The notes: generated from the sequence alone by a model not told the origin. 64,000 nt of DNA from Bathymodiolus brooksi (GCA_963680875.1 OY804579.1:37594397-37658396), one strand, 5' to 3'. Positions 1-12,400 are shown, counted from the first letter of the stretch. A program made the numbers and translations.

Positions 1-49
1 TTTTAGTTCATCCTTTTGTTCTATGTTTCTAAAATATGCAACCACATCA

Positions 50-350
50 GTGGTTTAATGGTTTGAATACTCGTCACAAGTGCAGAAGATCGTGAGTTTG
101 AGCCTCTGTTGGGTGAAACCAAAGACTGAAATTGGTATACTATCTGCTGAGCATGCAGCATGTAAGACTGGTTGGTTCAGAATCAGGATAATGTGTCCAA
201 GTGGGGCAATATGTCTACCCGCGGACTGTTGTTTCAACTAAGTATGTTGGTATAGTAGCAGTCATCATCATCATTTCATCAAACATAGCTTATTCTCGCC
301 ATGATATGGCTGAAAAATTGTTCATTTGGAATTGAACAGCAATCACTCGC
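50..350 (+). repeat. tRNA-derived SINE, family A, near full length
   Basis: The segment has the layout of a tRNA-derived SINE: a tRNA-like head with a degenerate B box (GTGAGTTTGAGCC near 92), then the body sequence that recurs throughout the window (AACCAAAGACTGAAATTGG, TCAGGATAATGTG, TCATCATCATCATTTCATC) and a tail ending ATGATATGGCTGAAAAATTG. Related copies on either strand lie near 1070, 7080-8045, 16805, 33090, 35068, 35945, 37890, 49555 and 54680. This is a non-autonomous retroposon, not a gene. Boundaries are approximate because target-site duplications could not be fixed by eye. Confidence 0.75.
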
Positions 351-469
351 TCACTTTAAAATATGCCAAAAATGTTATGTTTTTGTCAACATTTATGTTC
401 AATAATGTAAATAGTACCTGTTCTATATTCTTAATTATGAACGAATGAATATTTTGTATTCCTTTTCAG

Positions 470-574
470 TATTTTGTTGAAGCTATTAAACATGAAACTA
501 TCCAAGACCAAGTACTATCAGAAGACAGCATGGTGAAGATAAAGACATTACTACACAATATCATAGCACAATAG
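470..574 (+). CDS. Terminal coding exon of an unidentified gene
   Basis: A polypyrimidine tract and acceptor (CCTTTTCAG, ending 469) lead into 34 codons and a TAG stop at 572-574. The peptide starts YFVEAIKHETIQDQ and ends LLHNIIAQ. It is amphipathic and mostly helical in composition, which suits the C-terminal helix of a helical-repeat or trafficking protein. I do not recognise the family. The frame cannot be checked at the splice junction because the preceding exon is outside the window, so I used the only frame open across the exon. It runs toward PICK1, which is on the opposite strand, so the two would be convergent neighbours. Confidence 0.45.
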   Translation, partial: YFVEAIKHETIQDQVLSEDSMVKIKTLLHNIIAQ

Positions 575-854
575 ATTTGTGGGAAACAAAACTTTAAATA
601 TTAAGACTTCAATACATTGATGGAAAATCAGTGTTGATGGAATAACAGTTTGTGACTTAACGAAATTGTTTGTTTTGGGAGTTGTGTTAAATTTGAAAAT
701 TCATTGTATTCCATTGTTAATTCTAAGTATAAATGAATTATTGTTTTTTTTTTAAAGTATATCTTTTTGATTCACATGCCTTTTTAGACCAAAGCAAAAA
801 TATTGCAATGACCCCAATATATGATTGTTTAACATGTTCTAAATGACATCATAG
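575..854 (+). other. Probable 3' UTR and flank of the exon at 470-574
   Basis: AT-rich sequence with no open frame of note. There is no canonical AATAAA; the nearest weak candidate is a TATAAATGAA stretch near 729. The 3' end of the transcript is therefore not defined here. Confidence 0.3.
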
Positions 855-1060
855 GGGCCATCATGGTTGTGATCGTATGGTAGTTGGATTTACAACTACC
901 TGTGCAATCAGTACCTATCACCACTTAAAGTTGTGAGTTCGAACCCCATCCCATGTTATAAAATTTCTCCAGGTACTCCGGTTTCCTCCACCAATAAAAC
1001 TGACTGCCAAGATATAACTGAAATATTGTTGAAAGTGATGTTAAGCACTATAAACCTTCT
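855..1060 (+). repeat. tRNA-derived SINE, family B
   Basis: The head contains a good pol III B box (GTTCGAACCCC near 936), the mirrored pair TAGTTGGATTTACAACTA, and a body with TACTCCGGTTTCCTCCACC. The tail AACTGAAATATTGTTGAAAG is followed by GTTAAGCACTATAAACC. Copies of the same family occur at 4705-4935, 34400-34660, 53675-53925 and 56375-56570, and a tail-sharing variant at 18500-18775. The tRNA likeness is ancestral; the segment does not fold as a functional tRNA. Confidence 0.75.
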
Positions 1061-1069
1061 AAATGACAT

Positions 1070-1230
1070 CGGTGGTGTAATAGTTGCCACAAGTGTATTT
1101 TAGCCCTGATTGTGTCATTGACTGTTACATTGGTATTTGCTGCTTCTATGCTAAGCACACAGCATTAAGGAGTCTTGAGACTAGGTGGCTTGGAATCGGG
1201 ATAAGAATCCAAATAAACGTGTTGTCCTAG
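1070..1230 (+). repeat. SINE family A, partial
   Basis: Starts with the family A head (GGTGGTGTAATAGTTG) but lacks a clean B box. It continues into GGTATTTGCTGCTTCTATGC, GCACACAGCATTAAGGAG and GTGTTGTCCTAGTACAA, all shared with the copy at 35068-35412. The middle of the head is eroded and the tail is missing. Confidence 0.65.
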
Positions 1231-1234
1231 TACA

Positions 1235-1435
1235 AGAAGAGTTTGAAGATACCAAAAAGGGAAATCAGAATCTGTAAAATTGTAAGACAGACAACACAAT
1301 GGCCAAAAGAAAAAAGGACAGAAAACTAATGATTGAACAACACAAACCCCACTAAAAACCAGGGGTGAACTTGGGGGCTCTGACGTCCATCATGTTACTC
1401 TTGTTACAAACCCGCGGACAAGTCGTGAATGAGGA
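1235..1435 (+). repeat. Dispersed repeat, family C
   Basis: Contains the series of short words that marks family C in this window: GATACCAAAAAGGGAAATCA, GACAACACAATGGCC, AAAAAGGACA, AACCCCACTAAAAACC and GGGGTGAACTTGGGGGCTC. The same words occur near 40665, 50085, 51335, 51945 and 55240, and in reverse at 47925-48060. It has no tRNA-like head and no open frame. The element class is unknown; it may be a fragment of a larger non-autonomous element. Confidence 0.6.
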
Positions 1436-2679
1436 AAGGACCAGAAAGTGGAACATATCTTTGGTCATTTGTGACAGATATTCTGTAATGGTTATACAAA
1501 GAGAACATCATCTTATTGAAAACTTTCTTTTGCCATGATATAACTGAAAAATTGCTCATTGTCCTTAAAAAACAACCATTCACTCACTTTAGTATGTTCT
1601 ATATTAATTTCCTTTGATAAATTCTTGTGCAATAAAAGTGACAGATTTCTAAACATAGGAGGCAGCATTAACTTTTTATCTCACATGACCCAAATCCACA
1701 CAAGATATTTCCATCATTTTGTGTCTGTCATCCGTTGGCTTTTGACATTTTTGTCTTCATCAAAATCACTGAAATTTTTAACAGAAAACTTAGCTGGATT
1801 TTTATTTCATATATGATCATCTACACAATTTACATTTTTTGGGTTGATCAAAAATCCAAGATGACCATTGCCACAGAACATAAATTAACATAGAGCCACT
1901 TACTGGAAAACTTTTGATAAAGTACAGACTTGATTGAGCAAAACTATACATGATCATTGCATGGTACCTTACAAATTTAATGTTTTTCTGTGGATGAGAA
2001 TCCAGGATAGCAGCCACTGCTTGACAAAATTTAACACAGTACAGACCATAGGGTAAAAATATTCTTCTCTGAAAGAACTAAAGCATTGACAGATGTTTGC
2101 TGGAATGTTAACATACAAAGTTAAAGGCTTTATTTTAAACCAGAAATCCAATACTGGACTATATGGTAAAATGTATAAAATCTTAATTCCCAGAAACTAT
2201 ATAGTTCATGGAATCAAAGCTGCATGATAATTATCAATGAATTATCCTTTGAATTGTTTTTTTTAATGTTTTTAAAGTATAAATATTTATATACACATTT
2301 TTAGATGCAATCATTTTTGTTGTTTTAGACTTTTGTTTATGTTAAACATGTATTGTGCTGGTACCCTTCTTGGATTTCTGATTTGGTTGAAATCTTTATA
2401 AAGAACCATCCAAGGAATTTTCCTACTAGGTTTTGCTTCCTTTATCACCATTGGTGAGCCAAAAAAGGTTACTCGTGAAGTTTGTATTCAATCAAATGTA
2501 ATTTCTGAGAACAACCTATTTAATTATATTTCGTTTTAAGTCTTGATGTTAAATATCCTGTGGTGGCAACCATCTTGGATTTCTGATCCACACAAAAATG
2601 AAACCTTTCTAAGGAACCAACCATTGATTATTCATGTACAGTTTGGGTTCAGTGAAATGTCTAGTTTGAGAAAAATTAT
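1436..2679. other. Intergenic, AT-rich, no gene seen
   Basis: No exon with paired splice signals and no conserved-looking peptide on either strand. A SINE-tail scrap (GCCATGATATAACTGAAAAATTG, near 1533) is the only recognisable feature. Confidence 0.5.
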
Positions 2680-3520
2680 TATCCCCTCGCCAACGAAGTT
2701 GCGAAGGGATATAGTAATGCTACCGTCCTTCCGTCCATCCATAACATCCTTGTGAACACTCTAGAATCAACATCCTTCAATGGATTTTGACCAAACTTGG
2801 TACATACTTAGTCCTTAAGAGAATCTGGAACCCTATTGATTTTCAAGGTCACCGGATCAAATTTTTGAGACAATTCAGTATGCACTTTGTCATCACAAAT
2901 TCTCCTACATGAAACTTTGTACATTGCAAGATCCTAATATGAAGATGTGCACATTAGTAGGATATCCCAGTCCATTGAGGTTTACCCCTGTTATGCTTTT
3001 TTGGACTTGGAAATTTTGAGACAATTCACCATGTGCTTTGTCATCACAACTCCTCCCACATGCTTAATGAGATGTTTGTGAAACTTAGTATATTGCGAGA
3101 ACCTAATATGAAGATGTGCACATTAGTAGTATATCCTGGTCCATTGAGTTTTTCCAGAGTTATGTCCGTTTGGACTTGGAAATTTGATACAATTCACTGT
3201 GCACTTTGTACAACTCTTCCCACGTGCTTAATGAGATGTTTGTGAAACTTGGTATATGAAGATGTGCACATTAGTACCATATCCCGGTCCATTGAGTTTT
3301 TCTAGAGTTATGCCCAAAACTATGCACTTGTACATCCTTAGATTCTAATGTGCATTAAAACATAGAAATTCACCATTTGAACTTTTCTTCACGAAATATG
3401 GTTTTGTTATTGGACTGATGGATCTTCACGAAATATTGTTATTTTCAAGGTCAAAGGTCAAGCTCACCAGGTCAAATATTTAAGCAAGGGGATATGCCAC
3501 GCTTTGCATTGCCCTTGTTT
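2680..3520 (+). repeat. Hairpin-ended repeat with internal tandem units
   Basis: Opens with an imperfect hairpin (TCCCCTCGCCAAC, loop GAA, GTTGCGAAGGGA) at about 2682-2710 and closes with a weaker CAAGGG/CCCTTG pair at about 3485-3515. Between them lie about three diverged units of roughly 140-170 bp marked by CAATTCACCATGTGCTTTGTC, GAAGATGTGCACATTAGTAG and GGTCCATTGAGTTTTTC. It codes for nothing. The plan (terminal hairpins, tandem core) resembles the larger element at 56640-59981 although the sequence differs. Confidence 0.55.
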
Positions 3521-3929
3521 TATTTATTTTCTCATATAGCTGTGACATCCAGTTTGGAACCATCCAATTAAAGTTTCTAGTATTGGCCAATTGGAATAGC
3601 AACCATGTTGAATTTCAGAGGGAAACAAATATCACAAATAAAGATGAGGACTATCCAAGTAACATGTAATATTGATAGCATTTGCTCCATTGATTTTGGA
3701 GAAAAAGATTGAAATGTGAAAAGAAAACTGTTGCAGACTACAGACGATGGCAATTTCTCACATGGCCCTATGCGATGCTTGTCCAAATTTAATAATCTGA
3801 TGACCAAAGGTCATAATTTGGTCATAATTTGCCAACGACCTTTGTTTTGCTCTGATATTCTTTGCCAAAAAAATGGATGAACCTCGCAGGTTTATAACTA
3901 AATTAAAATATAATTTTTGAGTATTTAAG
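3521..3929. other. Intergenic, nothing recognised
   Basis: AT-rich sequence without coding or repeat signals I can support. Confidence 0.4.
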
Positions 3930-4050
3930 AAATAAATCATGGATGTCAGAATGTGTTTTGAGTTTTAGCATGGGTTGGTGGATAAATTTTACTAATATCT
4001 GCCAACCCATGTTAAAACTTGAAACACATTCTGGCTTCCATGATTTATTT
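3930..4050. repeat. Long foldback: two 49-bp arms, 23-nt loop
   Basis: Arms at 3930-3978 and 4002-4050 are reverse complements with about five mismatches (for example GTGTTTTGAGTTTTAGCATG against the complement of CATGTTAAAACTTGAAACAC). The loop is 3979-4001. Transcribed from either strand it would form a hairpin of pre-microRNA size. Equally it could be a decayed foldback transposon; no target-site duplication is evident at the tips. Confidence 0.7.
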
Positions 4051-4704
4051 TGATTCTGATATGTCTAAGAGTACAAATACGGTAGTATACTTTGATTGGA
4101 AGACGGTAATTTATATTTACATTTGTGGAAAATGTCGCACACAATTTATGCTGCCATATTCGACCAGACGATAATTCATCAACATGTACATTTACGACGG
4201 AAAAGTCGGTTATATGCACCGTCGCATGTGCTAATACCCAATCGATAAATCACTCATTTGTCTACAAAGCAAAAGAAGGATGTCATGTTAGAATTAGATA
4301 TATATTTCACTGTTGTTATATAATTAATTAATACAACTAGTGTATATGGTATCTCATGGCACACTGGGTACTTGTGAAGGTTTACAGAGCTCAAACCCAC
4401 AGAACTGCTCAGCATGTCCCAGGGAGGCAGTCCTCTCAATGACGGATTTGTCTGGTTATAATAGGGAAAGCCTGCCCATGGACCATATTGGGGAACATGT
4501 CCCAATACAGACCTCTTTTGTAGATTTCGGTAAAGAGTAGGCACGGTATCTGCTGCTATAGACTAAATTTTTCATCCCTATACATACTTTTTCAGTGGCA
4601 GTCAAGTCATTGATCTATCCCTTCTCTCATTTCAAATAGTAAATCTTAAAGAAGTGCATGTATTAATAGTGAAATTTATCTGGTCTACCTTCTCAGCTGG
4701 AAGG
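4051..4704. other. Intergenic, no gene seen
   Basis: Short frames between 4125 and 4544 overlap on both strands and show no splice signals or recognisable family, so I do not call them. Confidence 0.4.
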
Positions 4705-4935
4705 GGCTGTTGTTATCGTATGGTAGTTGGATTTACAACTACATATGCAATCTGTGCCTGTCGCCACTAAATTTGTGAGTTCAAATCCTACTCGGGCGAG
4801 GTGTACTCAATACAACATATGTGATAAACTTCGACTTGCGGCAGGTCTGTGGTTTTCTCCGTGTACTCCACGAATAAAACTGACCACCACAATACAACTG
4901 AAATATTGTGGCATTATACACCACAACCCTTATTA
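4705..4935 (+). repeat. tRNA-derived SINE, family B
   Basis: Carries the family B landmarks in order: ATCGTATGGTAGTTGGATTT, ACAACTACATATGCAATCTG, a mutated B box (GAGTTCAAATCC near 4776), CCGTGTACTCC, ACGAATAAAACTGACC and the tail CTGAAATATTGTGGC. Confidence 0.7.
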
Positions 4936-6469
4936 TTTAATACTGGGTGCTTAGTGGAGAAGCAAAAAATACCAATATTTTAGTCTTGATACAATCCAAC
5001 CAGAGCTTGAATACTCTAGGTGAGCAATCCAACCATTATACCACGGACATGGTCAGCAAGTCAATTGGAAGAATGTATGTATTTTATTCAAATCTGGTTT
5101 CTGCAATGTGAAACCTGTTCTTAAATATTCAAATGGAGATTAAATTAAGAACTGTATAAAATCAACAATTTTATTTTAATAGTAATATTGCACATGATTA
5201 CAACAAATAATTTATCTCAAATTTGTAGTAAAAGAAATACTACAGAATTAGTGCTGTAGACTTTGTATAAAGAAATAACTTGGAATGTTAATTAAGATGA
5301 TCAACAAAGAGATGTCTTAAAATATACATGTAACAACATTTTCATGTAAATAAAATAAAAACACAACACAATACAAAATTTAAATAGTAATAAACAATGG
5401 ATTTCATAACAGATCTATATTGGATGAAATTGAAAGAAAAAAATAAGAGAAAATACTATAAACTGATAACATTTTGGCTAGTATTATAATTGGTGTTTTG
5501 CTGTGTGAATTGCTTAGCAGAGATTCAAGTTTACTTTCTCAAACTGCTTGAACTTATTTTTTTTTCTCGTGTACGCACATTGATCTAAAATATGTTTAAA
5601 CTGCATAAAATTAAACTCGTTTGAATTATTTAATTTTCTAATGAATATAAGGACTGTCACTTACACACTTTACTATAAAACTTGTTGGAAAATTAAAGGG
5701 TATTTATTATCGTCCAGATATTAAATCTATGAATATATTGAAACCTATTCTGAAAGACAATAATTTAATATTTTAATCACGTTAGAAAATTGGACAATAA
5801 ATGACTGAAATTATAGTTGAAATACTGTTAATTACAGAAAAAACAAATTTACCATGAACAGGTAAAACAACTTGCAGACAATTGCAACAGGGGAAGGTGA
5901 AATGGCAACCTGCCCATTGTTCCTACTTATTTTGTACATTTGATTTAAACTATGCTACCAAATTTTAATGTTGTTTTTATCATGACATTCACTAACAACA
6001 TTAAAACAAGCAAAAAAAAATTAATTACCCTATTAACAGACAGCAGTGCCTTTCTAATATAACTAAACAAAAATCATGGATTGAATGCTGTTCCTTTCTA
6101 CTTTGGATATTTTCCCTGTAATTTTGACGGAATTATTTGATTTACTTTGTAGATTGATTTACAGTTATATCACTGAAACTAAAAAATAAGCTAGAATAGT
6201 CGAGCATTTTATATTATTTAACTACACCTTCATAAAGACAAATGCTGTTGCAATAAATATTGGTCAATGCCAACCCCTTCTGCATTTTATTTTTGCAAAC
6301 ACAACTTTATGTTGCATCCCTCACATTTACATACAAGAAGTCTTATCTAAAACAAGTCTCCTGGCAGGAATTGTATAACTGCAATATAATTATGTAGCAT
6401 AAATGCAGTTTCTTTTGATATTCGTATCTCCAGAACCTAAATTTGAGTACCTTTATTCTTATAAACTTT
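4936..6469 (-). other. PICK1 3' UTR candidate region and downstream flank
   Basis: Very AT-rich and without open frames of note. It directly follows the PICK1 stop on the minus strand. Minus-strand AATAAA signals are frequent (TTTATT on the plus strand, for example near 6452 and 6285), so the true poly(A) site cannot be chosen from sequence. Confidence 0.35.
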
Positions 6470-9400
6470 TTAATCGGTACTAATTAAATTGTCACTAAAA
6501 GCAGTTGTCTCTCCTTTCATTTCAGTATTGACTTCCTCTTCCTGTTCCTCTTCTTCTTCATCATCCTCTTCATCATTAAACTGATTAGATGTATCATAAG
6601 TAAATGTTCCTCGTGATAAGTCAACTTCTATAGGAAAAACTACAGCTTCTTTCATTACACCATGACAGTCATTATGATATTTGGCCATAGCTGCTACAAA
6701 TCTTTGTAATTGGAACACAATATCTTGTACTATAAAAAAGAAGGATTTCAATATATTATTTCATGTCAGAATAATTCTATTCAGTATTTTAATGATGGAA
6801 GAGATTGTACAATTAATTTTCATGTTTTATGATCCAATGAAATCTATCATCACACGCTGACGTACATGTCTATATTCCTTGATCTCTTCTAGTATTATAT
6901 GATTCCTTCACAGATATTTAAATAATATATGTAATGATAATAACAGTACCTTTGTTATACTGCCCCTCTTTATTCCATCACCCTCAATAGTTGTGAACAA
7001 TTTTCACCTATTTCAAGATGAGAACAAGTTACATTTTGATAAGATGGTAGAAGATGTAGATGTCTGCTTTGCACTATTAACTTAGATTTTTGTAGTGATA
7101 GCTCACTGAAACAAGTTCATACTTGGGAAAATTTTCCAAATTCTTAGTCAACCAATCTGCTCTTGTCCCTTAATACAGTGTGAAGAGCAGCAGCAAATAC
7201 CAATTTCAGTCTTTGGTTTGACCCATCCTGGTCTCAAACCCACAATTTCACTCTTTGGTTTGACCCATCCTGGTCTCAAACCCACAATTTCACTCTTTGG
7301 TTTGACCCATCCTGGTCTCAAATCCACAATTTCAGTCTTTGGTTTGACCCATCCTGGTTTCAAACCCACAATTTCACTCTTTGGTTTGACCCATCCTGGT
7401 CTCAAACCCACAATTTCACTCTTTGGTTTGACCCATCCTGGTCTCAAACCCACAATTTCACTCTTTGGTTTGACCCATCCTGGTTTCAAACCCACAATTT
7501 CACTCTTTGGTTTGACCCATCCTGGTCTCAAACCCACAATTTCACTCTTTGGTTTGACCCATCCTGGTCTCAAATCCACAATTTCAGTCTTTGGCTTGAC
7601 CCATCCTGGTTTCAAACCCACAATTTCACTCTTTGGTTTGACCCATCCTGGTCTCAAACCCACAATTTCACTCTTTGGTTTGACCCATCCTGGTCTCAAA
7701 CCCACAATTTCACTCTTTGGTTTGACCCATCCTGGTTTCAAACCCACAATTTCACTTTGGTTTGACCCAACCTGGTCTCAAACCCACAATTTCACTCTGG
7801 TTTGACCCATCCTGGTCTCAAACCCACAATTTCACTCTTTGGTTTGACCCATCCTAGTCTCAAACCCACAATTTCGCTCTTTGGTTTGACCCATCCTGGT
7901 CTCAAACCCACAATTTCACTCTTTGGTTTGACCCATCCTAGTCTCAAACCCACAATTTCGCTCTTTGGTTTGACCCATCCTGGTCTTAAACCCACAATCT
8001 ACCACATTCAAGAAGAGTACACTAACGATTAGACCACTGATGCTGCTATATAGATCTGAGTTCAAGATAACAAAGTTGACTATATATATAATTATACGAT
8101 TAAATGAACCACGATATCACCATACTTCAGAATTAATATCGTCAAAAGATTAAAGCTAGCATTTGAAATATGAATAGTTTTATATCAATATGTCCACTTT
8201 ACCATGTTTTTGGTCTAATAATTCAAGTTTTACTAAAACATCTGATCTCATCTTTGCAAATCTAGCTCTGGCATCTTGTCTGCACCTTAAAATTAATCTG
8301 AAAATAAAAGGCACATACATTATCAAATCATCTAAATTATTTGTAATTAATATTACTGCCAGAAATTTCATATGTACGTCAAAGACTGGAAGATCACAGT
8401 TTGCCTTGACCAAATTTCCAGAAATATTTACACAACCTTAGGACTGATAAAAGTATGCTACCTTTGATTATTGACAATTTCCCATTTTGTTGTGCAGAGT
8501 TGTGGGACTTTGTTCACACACAAAAAAATAGGCATTTCTTCACATGTCTCTCAATAACTCAAGTTTGCTTTGAAGAAATTTCACCAATTTTTTTCACAGA
8601 CTTCGGATTCATGAAAGTATGCTACATTTCGATTTCAGTTTTACCGTTTAAGAGTTATGGACTTTGTTTGTAAAAAATAAGACATTTATTTGAAATATCT
8701 TTATTAATTAGTATTAATTCTGAATGAAAATCCATCTTCAAAGATACACTTTGTCTGTATTTTTCTCAAGAATCTAATATTCTAATCACTCCATTTCACA
8801 TTAAAAATATGTTTCTAGTTCTAGTGGTCAAGTTAAATGTATTGTAAATACTAAATACATTTTTACACTTAGAAAACTCACTTCTAGAGAATAGGTAAAA
8901 TCAGTCACATGTTAACATTTGCTTTTAAATGAGAATTAATATTATTTATGTGTAATATGTTTTAAATTTTTTTTATGTTTGATGCATAAAGAAATTTAAT
9001 ATTTTTTATGCTTTTTTTCCATTGAATTATAGATGATATACTTTTTAACTACATTATACACCTTAAAAAATTGCCCAAATGAATACTTTAATTTCAAATT
9101 CCTGGCCCAAATGATACCAGTGTCACACTTATGAATTGGTCCAAATATATTGCACCCCTTCAGGGCTCACCACACTTGCAAAAAATAGGGAGACTTGACT
9201 TCTCCCTCAGAGAACATGAGGGAAAAGTGAAGGCATGACAGGGAGACATGTTTTTGCAAAAATGGGGGTTTTTTCACTTTTTTTTGCATTTGAAGTGTGT
9301 CTTTGCTAATATCTTTCATATTTAACATTAAATCCATGTTTTGTATTTGTTTTATTATTATTATTGATCTTATATTTATTGATTTTAGATTTATTCATTT

Positions 9401-12400
9401 TTGCCTTGAAATCTCAATGACATCTAAATGTTCGTTTCCTTCCCCCGATTTTCTACATCCCCATGATCGCCGTGTTTAAAACTTAGACATGTTGATTGCT
9501 TAGCTTTTAAAAAGCTACAAATAACTCAAGTTTTATGAAAATAATTAGAATATAACACAATTCAAAGGCCAATTTGGTACAGGAAGCATCTGTTTGTATA
9601 TTTTAAGATTTGGGATTTAATATTCACCTGAAATTTCGTCAGTACAAATTTGCAGAAGTTTGCCGTGATACTTTTGTATCAACAAATTAAACCTTCTTTA
9701 TTGCTTGAATAAAACCTTTTCCTCTTATTCTTATGTATGTTCCCATTGATTACAATTGTTTTGACAATCAGCTTTACCATAAAACGAAGATTATTTGCAA
9801 GAAAGGAGTGACTTGCAAAAAGAAACAAGGCGACTTTAATTTCGCTTTGTAGTCGAGGGAGAGAGACTTCAGCCGATAGAGGGAGAGAATTTCGCCCACT
9901 TCGTCTGGTTTGGTGAGCCCTGCCCCTTTGAGAGTAGCCAGTTTATATTTTATTAAAATACTTTTATTCATAATTCCCAGTTAAAATTTCATTAAAATAC
10001 ATTTAATAACAATTTCCAGTCAATATCTTGATAATTTTTTTCACAGTTACCAATGACATGGCAACATTGCATTTACAGTATATTATACCTATATTCATAG
10101 TTGCCAGTTTCAACCCTATATAATGGCTCCTGAAGAGCAGCATAACTGTATTCTTCATCATCCATTTCTTTTACTTTCAGACAATATGCCTGTATGAAAT
10201 AAAAATAATAAATATGTTTGAATACCATATTTCATTATTTAATTACATATATTTGATTATATATCATATATAATCAAAATGGATCAACCCAATTGTTTTA
10301 TACACAAATATGTTTTATTTCTAAGAGTCTTGTAGTTGAGGAAATTAATTTGTAAAATTTGCTCATGCCTTGATATTGATGAAATAATGCAATCAATCAA
10401 AATAAATGGTCTACATCATGGTGCTTCATTGTTTTAAATCTAACATCTTGTACTTCTTCCAAATATTGACAGCCTTCAACAAGTTGAAGATTATATATAT
10501 ATAACATACTTATAAGTGGACAATTTTCTGCCCAGCATTTCTCACCAGTTCATTAGCAAGTATAAATTCAGAGAGTAGGTATATATATTGTATTTATTCT
10601 ACAATGTCAAACAAGTTAAAACTGTCAGATTAACGTGCAAAAAAAGAATGTAACAGATGACATTCAAAACAATTTTACGGGTGTCTTCTCCATGCATGTC
10701 TGTGTTAAACTAGTTATTATTAGCACTTTACCTCACCAGGAGACTTTATACAGTCGATGATTTTATATCACAGAAATGTATTCAGTCAATACAGTTCGAC
10801 TGCCTAAGTAGAATGAATGGATAGCTATATTATAGATGATAGAACATCTAACACAAAACTGATAACAAATACATACTAAATATAGAACATCTAACACAAA
10901 ACTGATAACAAATACATACTAAATATTCAAACTTGATATCTAAATACTTCTTAATGGTAAGTCTAGTATCTGGTACAGCTTTGTTCAGGTAGGTATTTAA
11001 GTCTGTTATCATCTGATGAAACAAAAACAAATATTTTACATCTCAAATGTAAATAGAGGATTATCAACATGTTTTTCTTACAACACATATAGAATAACGT
11101 CAGTTGTGAGGGTCGAGACAGACATTATTACTAGTATCTTACCAGGTCAGATAGGATGAGCTGTCATACTATTGATAATGCATGTTAAGACCTTCAAAAC
11201 TGATGATATTGTTTTTATTAGTATTAAACGTCATCATGTGACATCACACTGATCAATATCACGGAGTCAATAAGTTGATACTGGCAATATCACTCTGTGA
11301 GATCAAAGGTATATGTTATTTGTCTGAAATAATGTCAAATGAGTTGTGGATGAAAGGAAGGAAATGCTTTCACAAGATATAATAGTATACAGAGTATAGC
11401 TACATTGTATACCATAATTTGACAGTGAAATGATTGTAAAGTGATGTCACAATCGGTATTGGAGGAACACTAGAAACCAATTTTAAGATCTACACAATTT
11501 ATCATAAAGAAGATATATAGGGTCTAACACCGGGAGAGGTGCAAGATAGTAAAATCTGTGACACCCGAGGGTAAGATTTAAATCGTATCGGACGAGGCTT
11601 GTCCGAGTCCAATACGATTTAAATCTTACCCGAGGGTGTCACAGATTTTACTATCTTGCACCTTTTATGGTGTTTGACTCTTTTTCTCACCCCTTTCTAC
11701 CGTGTCAATGTTTGTTTACTTGTTGTGTAGTTTGGTGCATTAATTTGCGAACCGTATCACAGCCACAGGACCAAAGGCAAAATGCCACGTAATAAAATAA
11801 AACAAGATGTTCATTTTACAACTTTAAAGAGGTTCAAAATAATAAAGTTAACAAACTTGTGATAGATTCTACAATAACAAAATCTTGCACCTTTTACGAT
11901 GTTTGTCTCTTTTTCTCATCTCTTTCAATATTTGTTTACGTTGAGAAAATATAGAGTACTCACCCTTGTTATGTAACTAACATAAATAAAAACAATTACC
12001 TCCCTTTGACCAACGTCAAATAATTTTTTTTACAGGCATTTATCACTGTTGTAGTAGCATTTATAATATATTTATAAATAAAATACATTGTATTTTATTG
12101 TGAATTACATTTAAAATACTGTCAAGACACTATAAATCGACAATTTAATTCAACAATGGAAAACAATTTTGCCGGAAAAACGGTGTGTAGCTTGTCTTAC
12201 CCTGGAGCCGGGGTAAGATAGAAAAATCTTTTTCACCTAAACTAACGGACTACTTTATCCAAGGAGAAAACAATTTGACCATGAAATTTACATAACTTAT
12301 ATATGACCTGTGAAGTGATTAAATGAACGAAGAGTTACAAAAACAAATAATACACGAACTTACGTAAACACAAACACTGAGGGTTTCGACTGACTGTTTG

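Noticed and set aside
7148..8032. Proteins of 14-residue repeats on both strands
   Set aside because: A 42-bp repeat without stops stays open on both strands automatically; the DNA is an expanded SINE in an intron.
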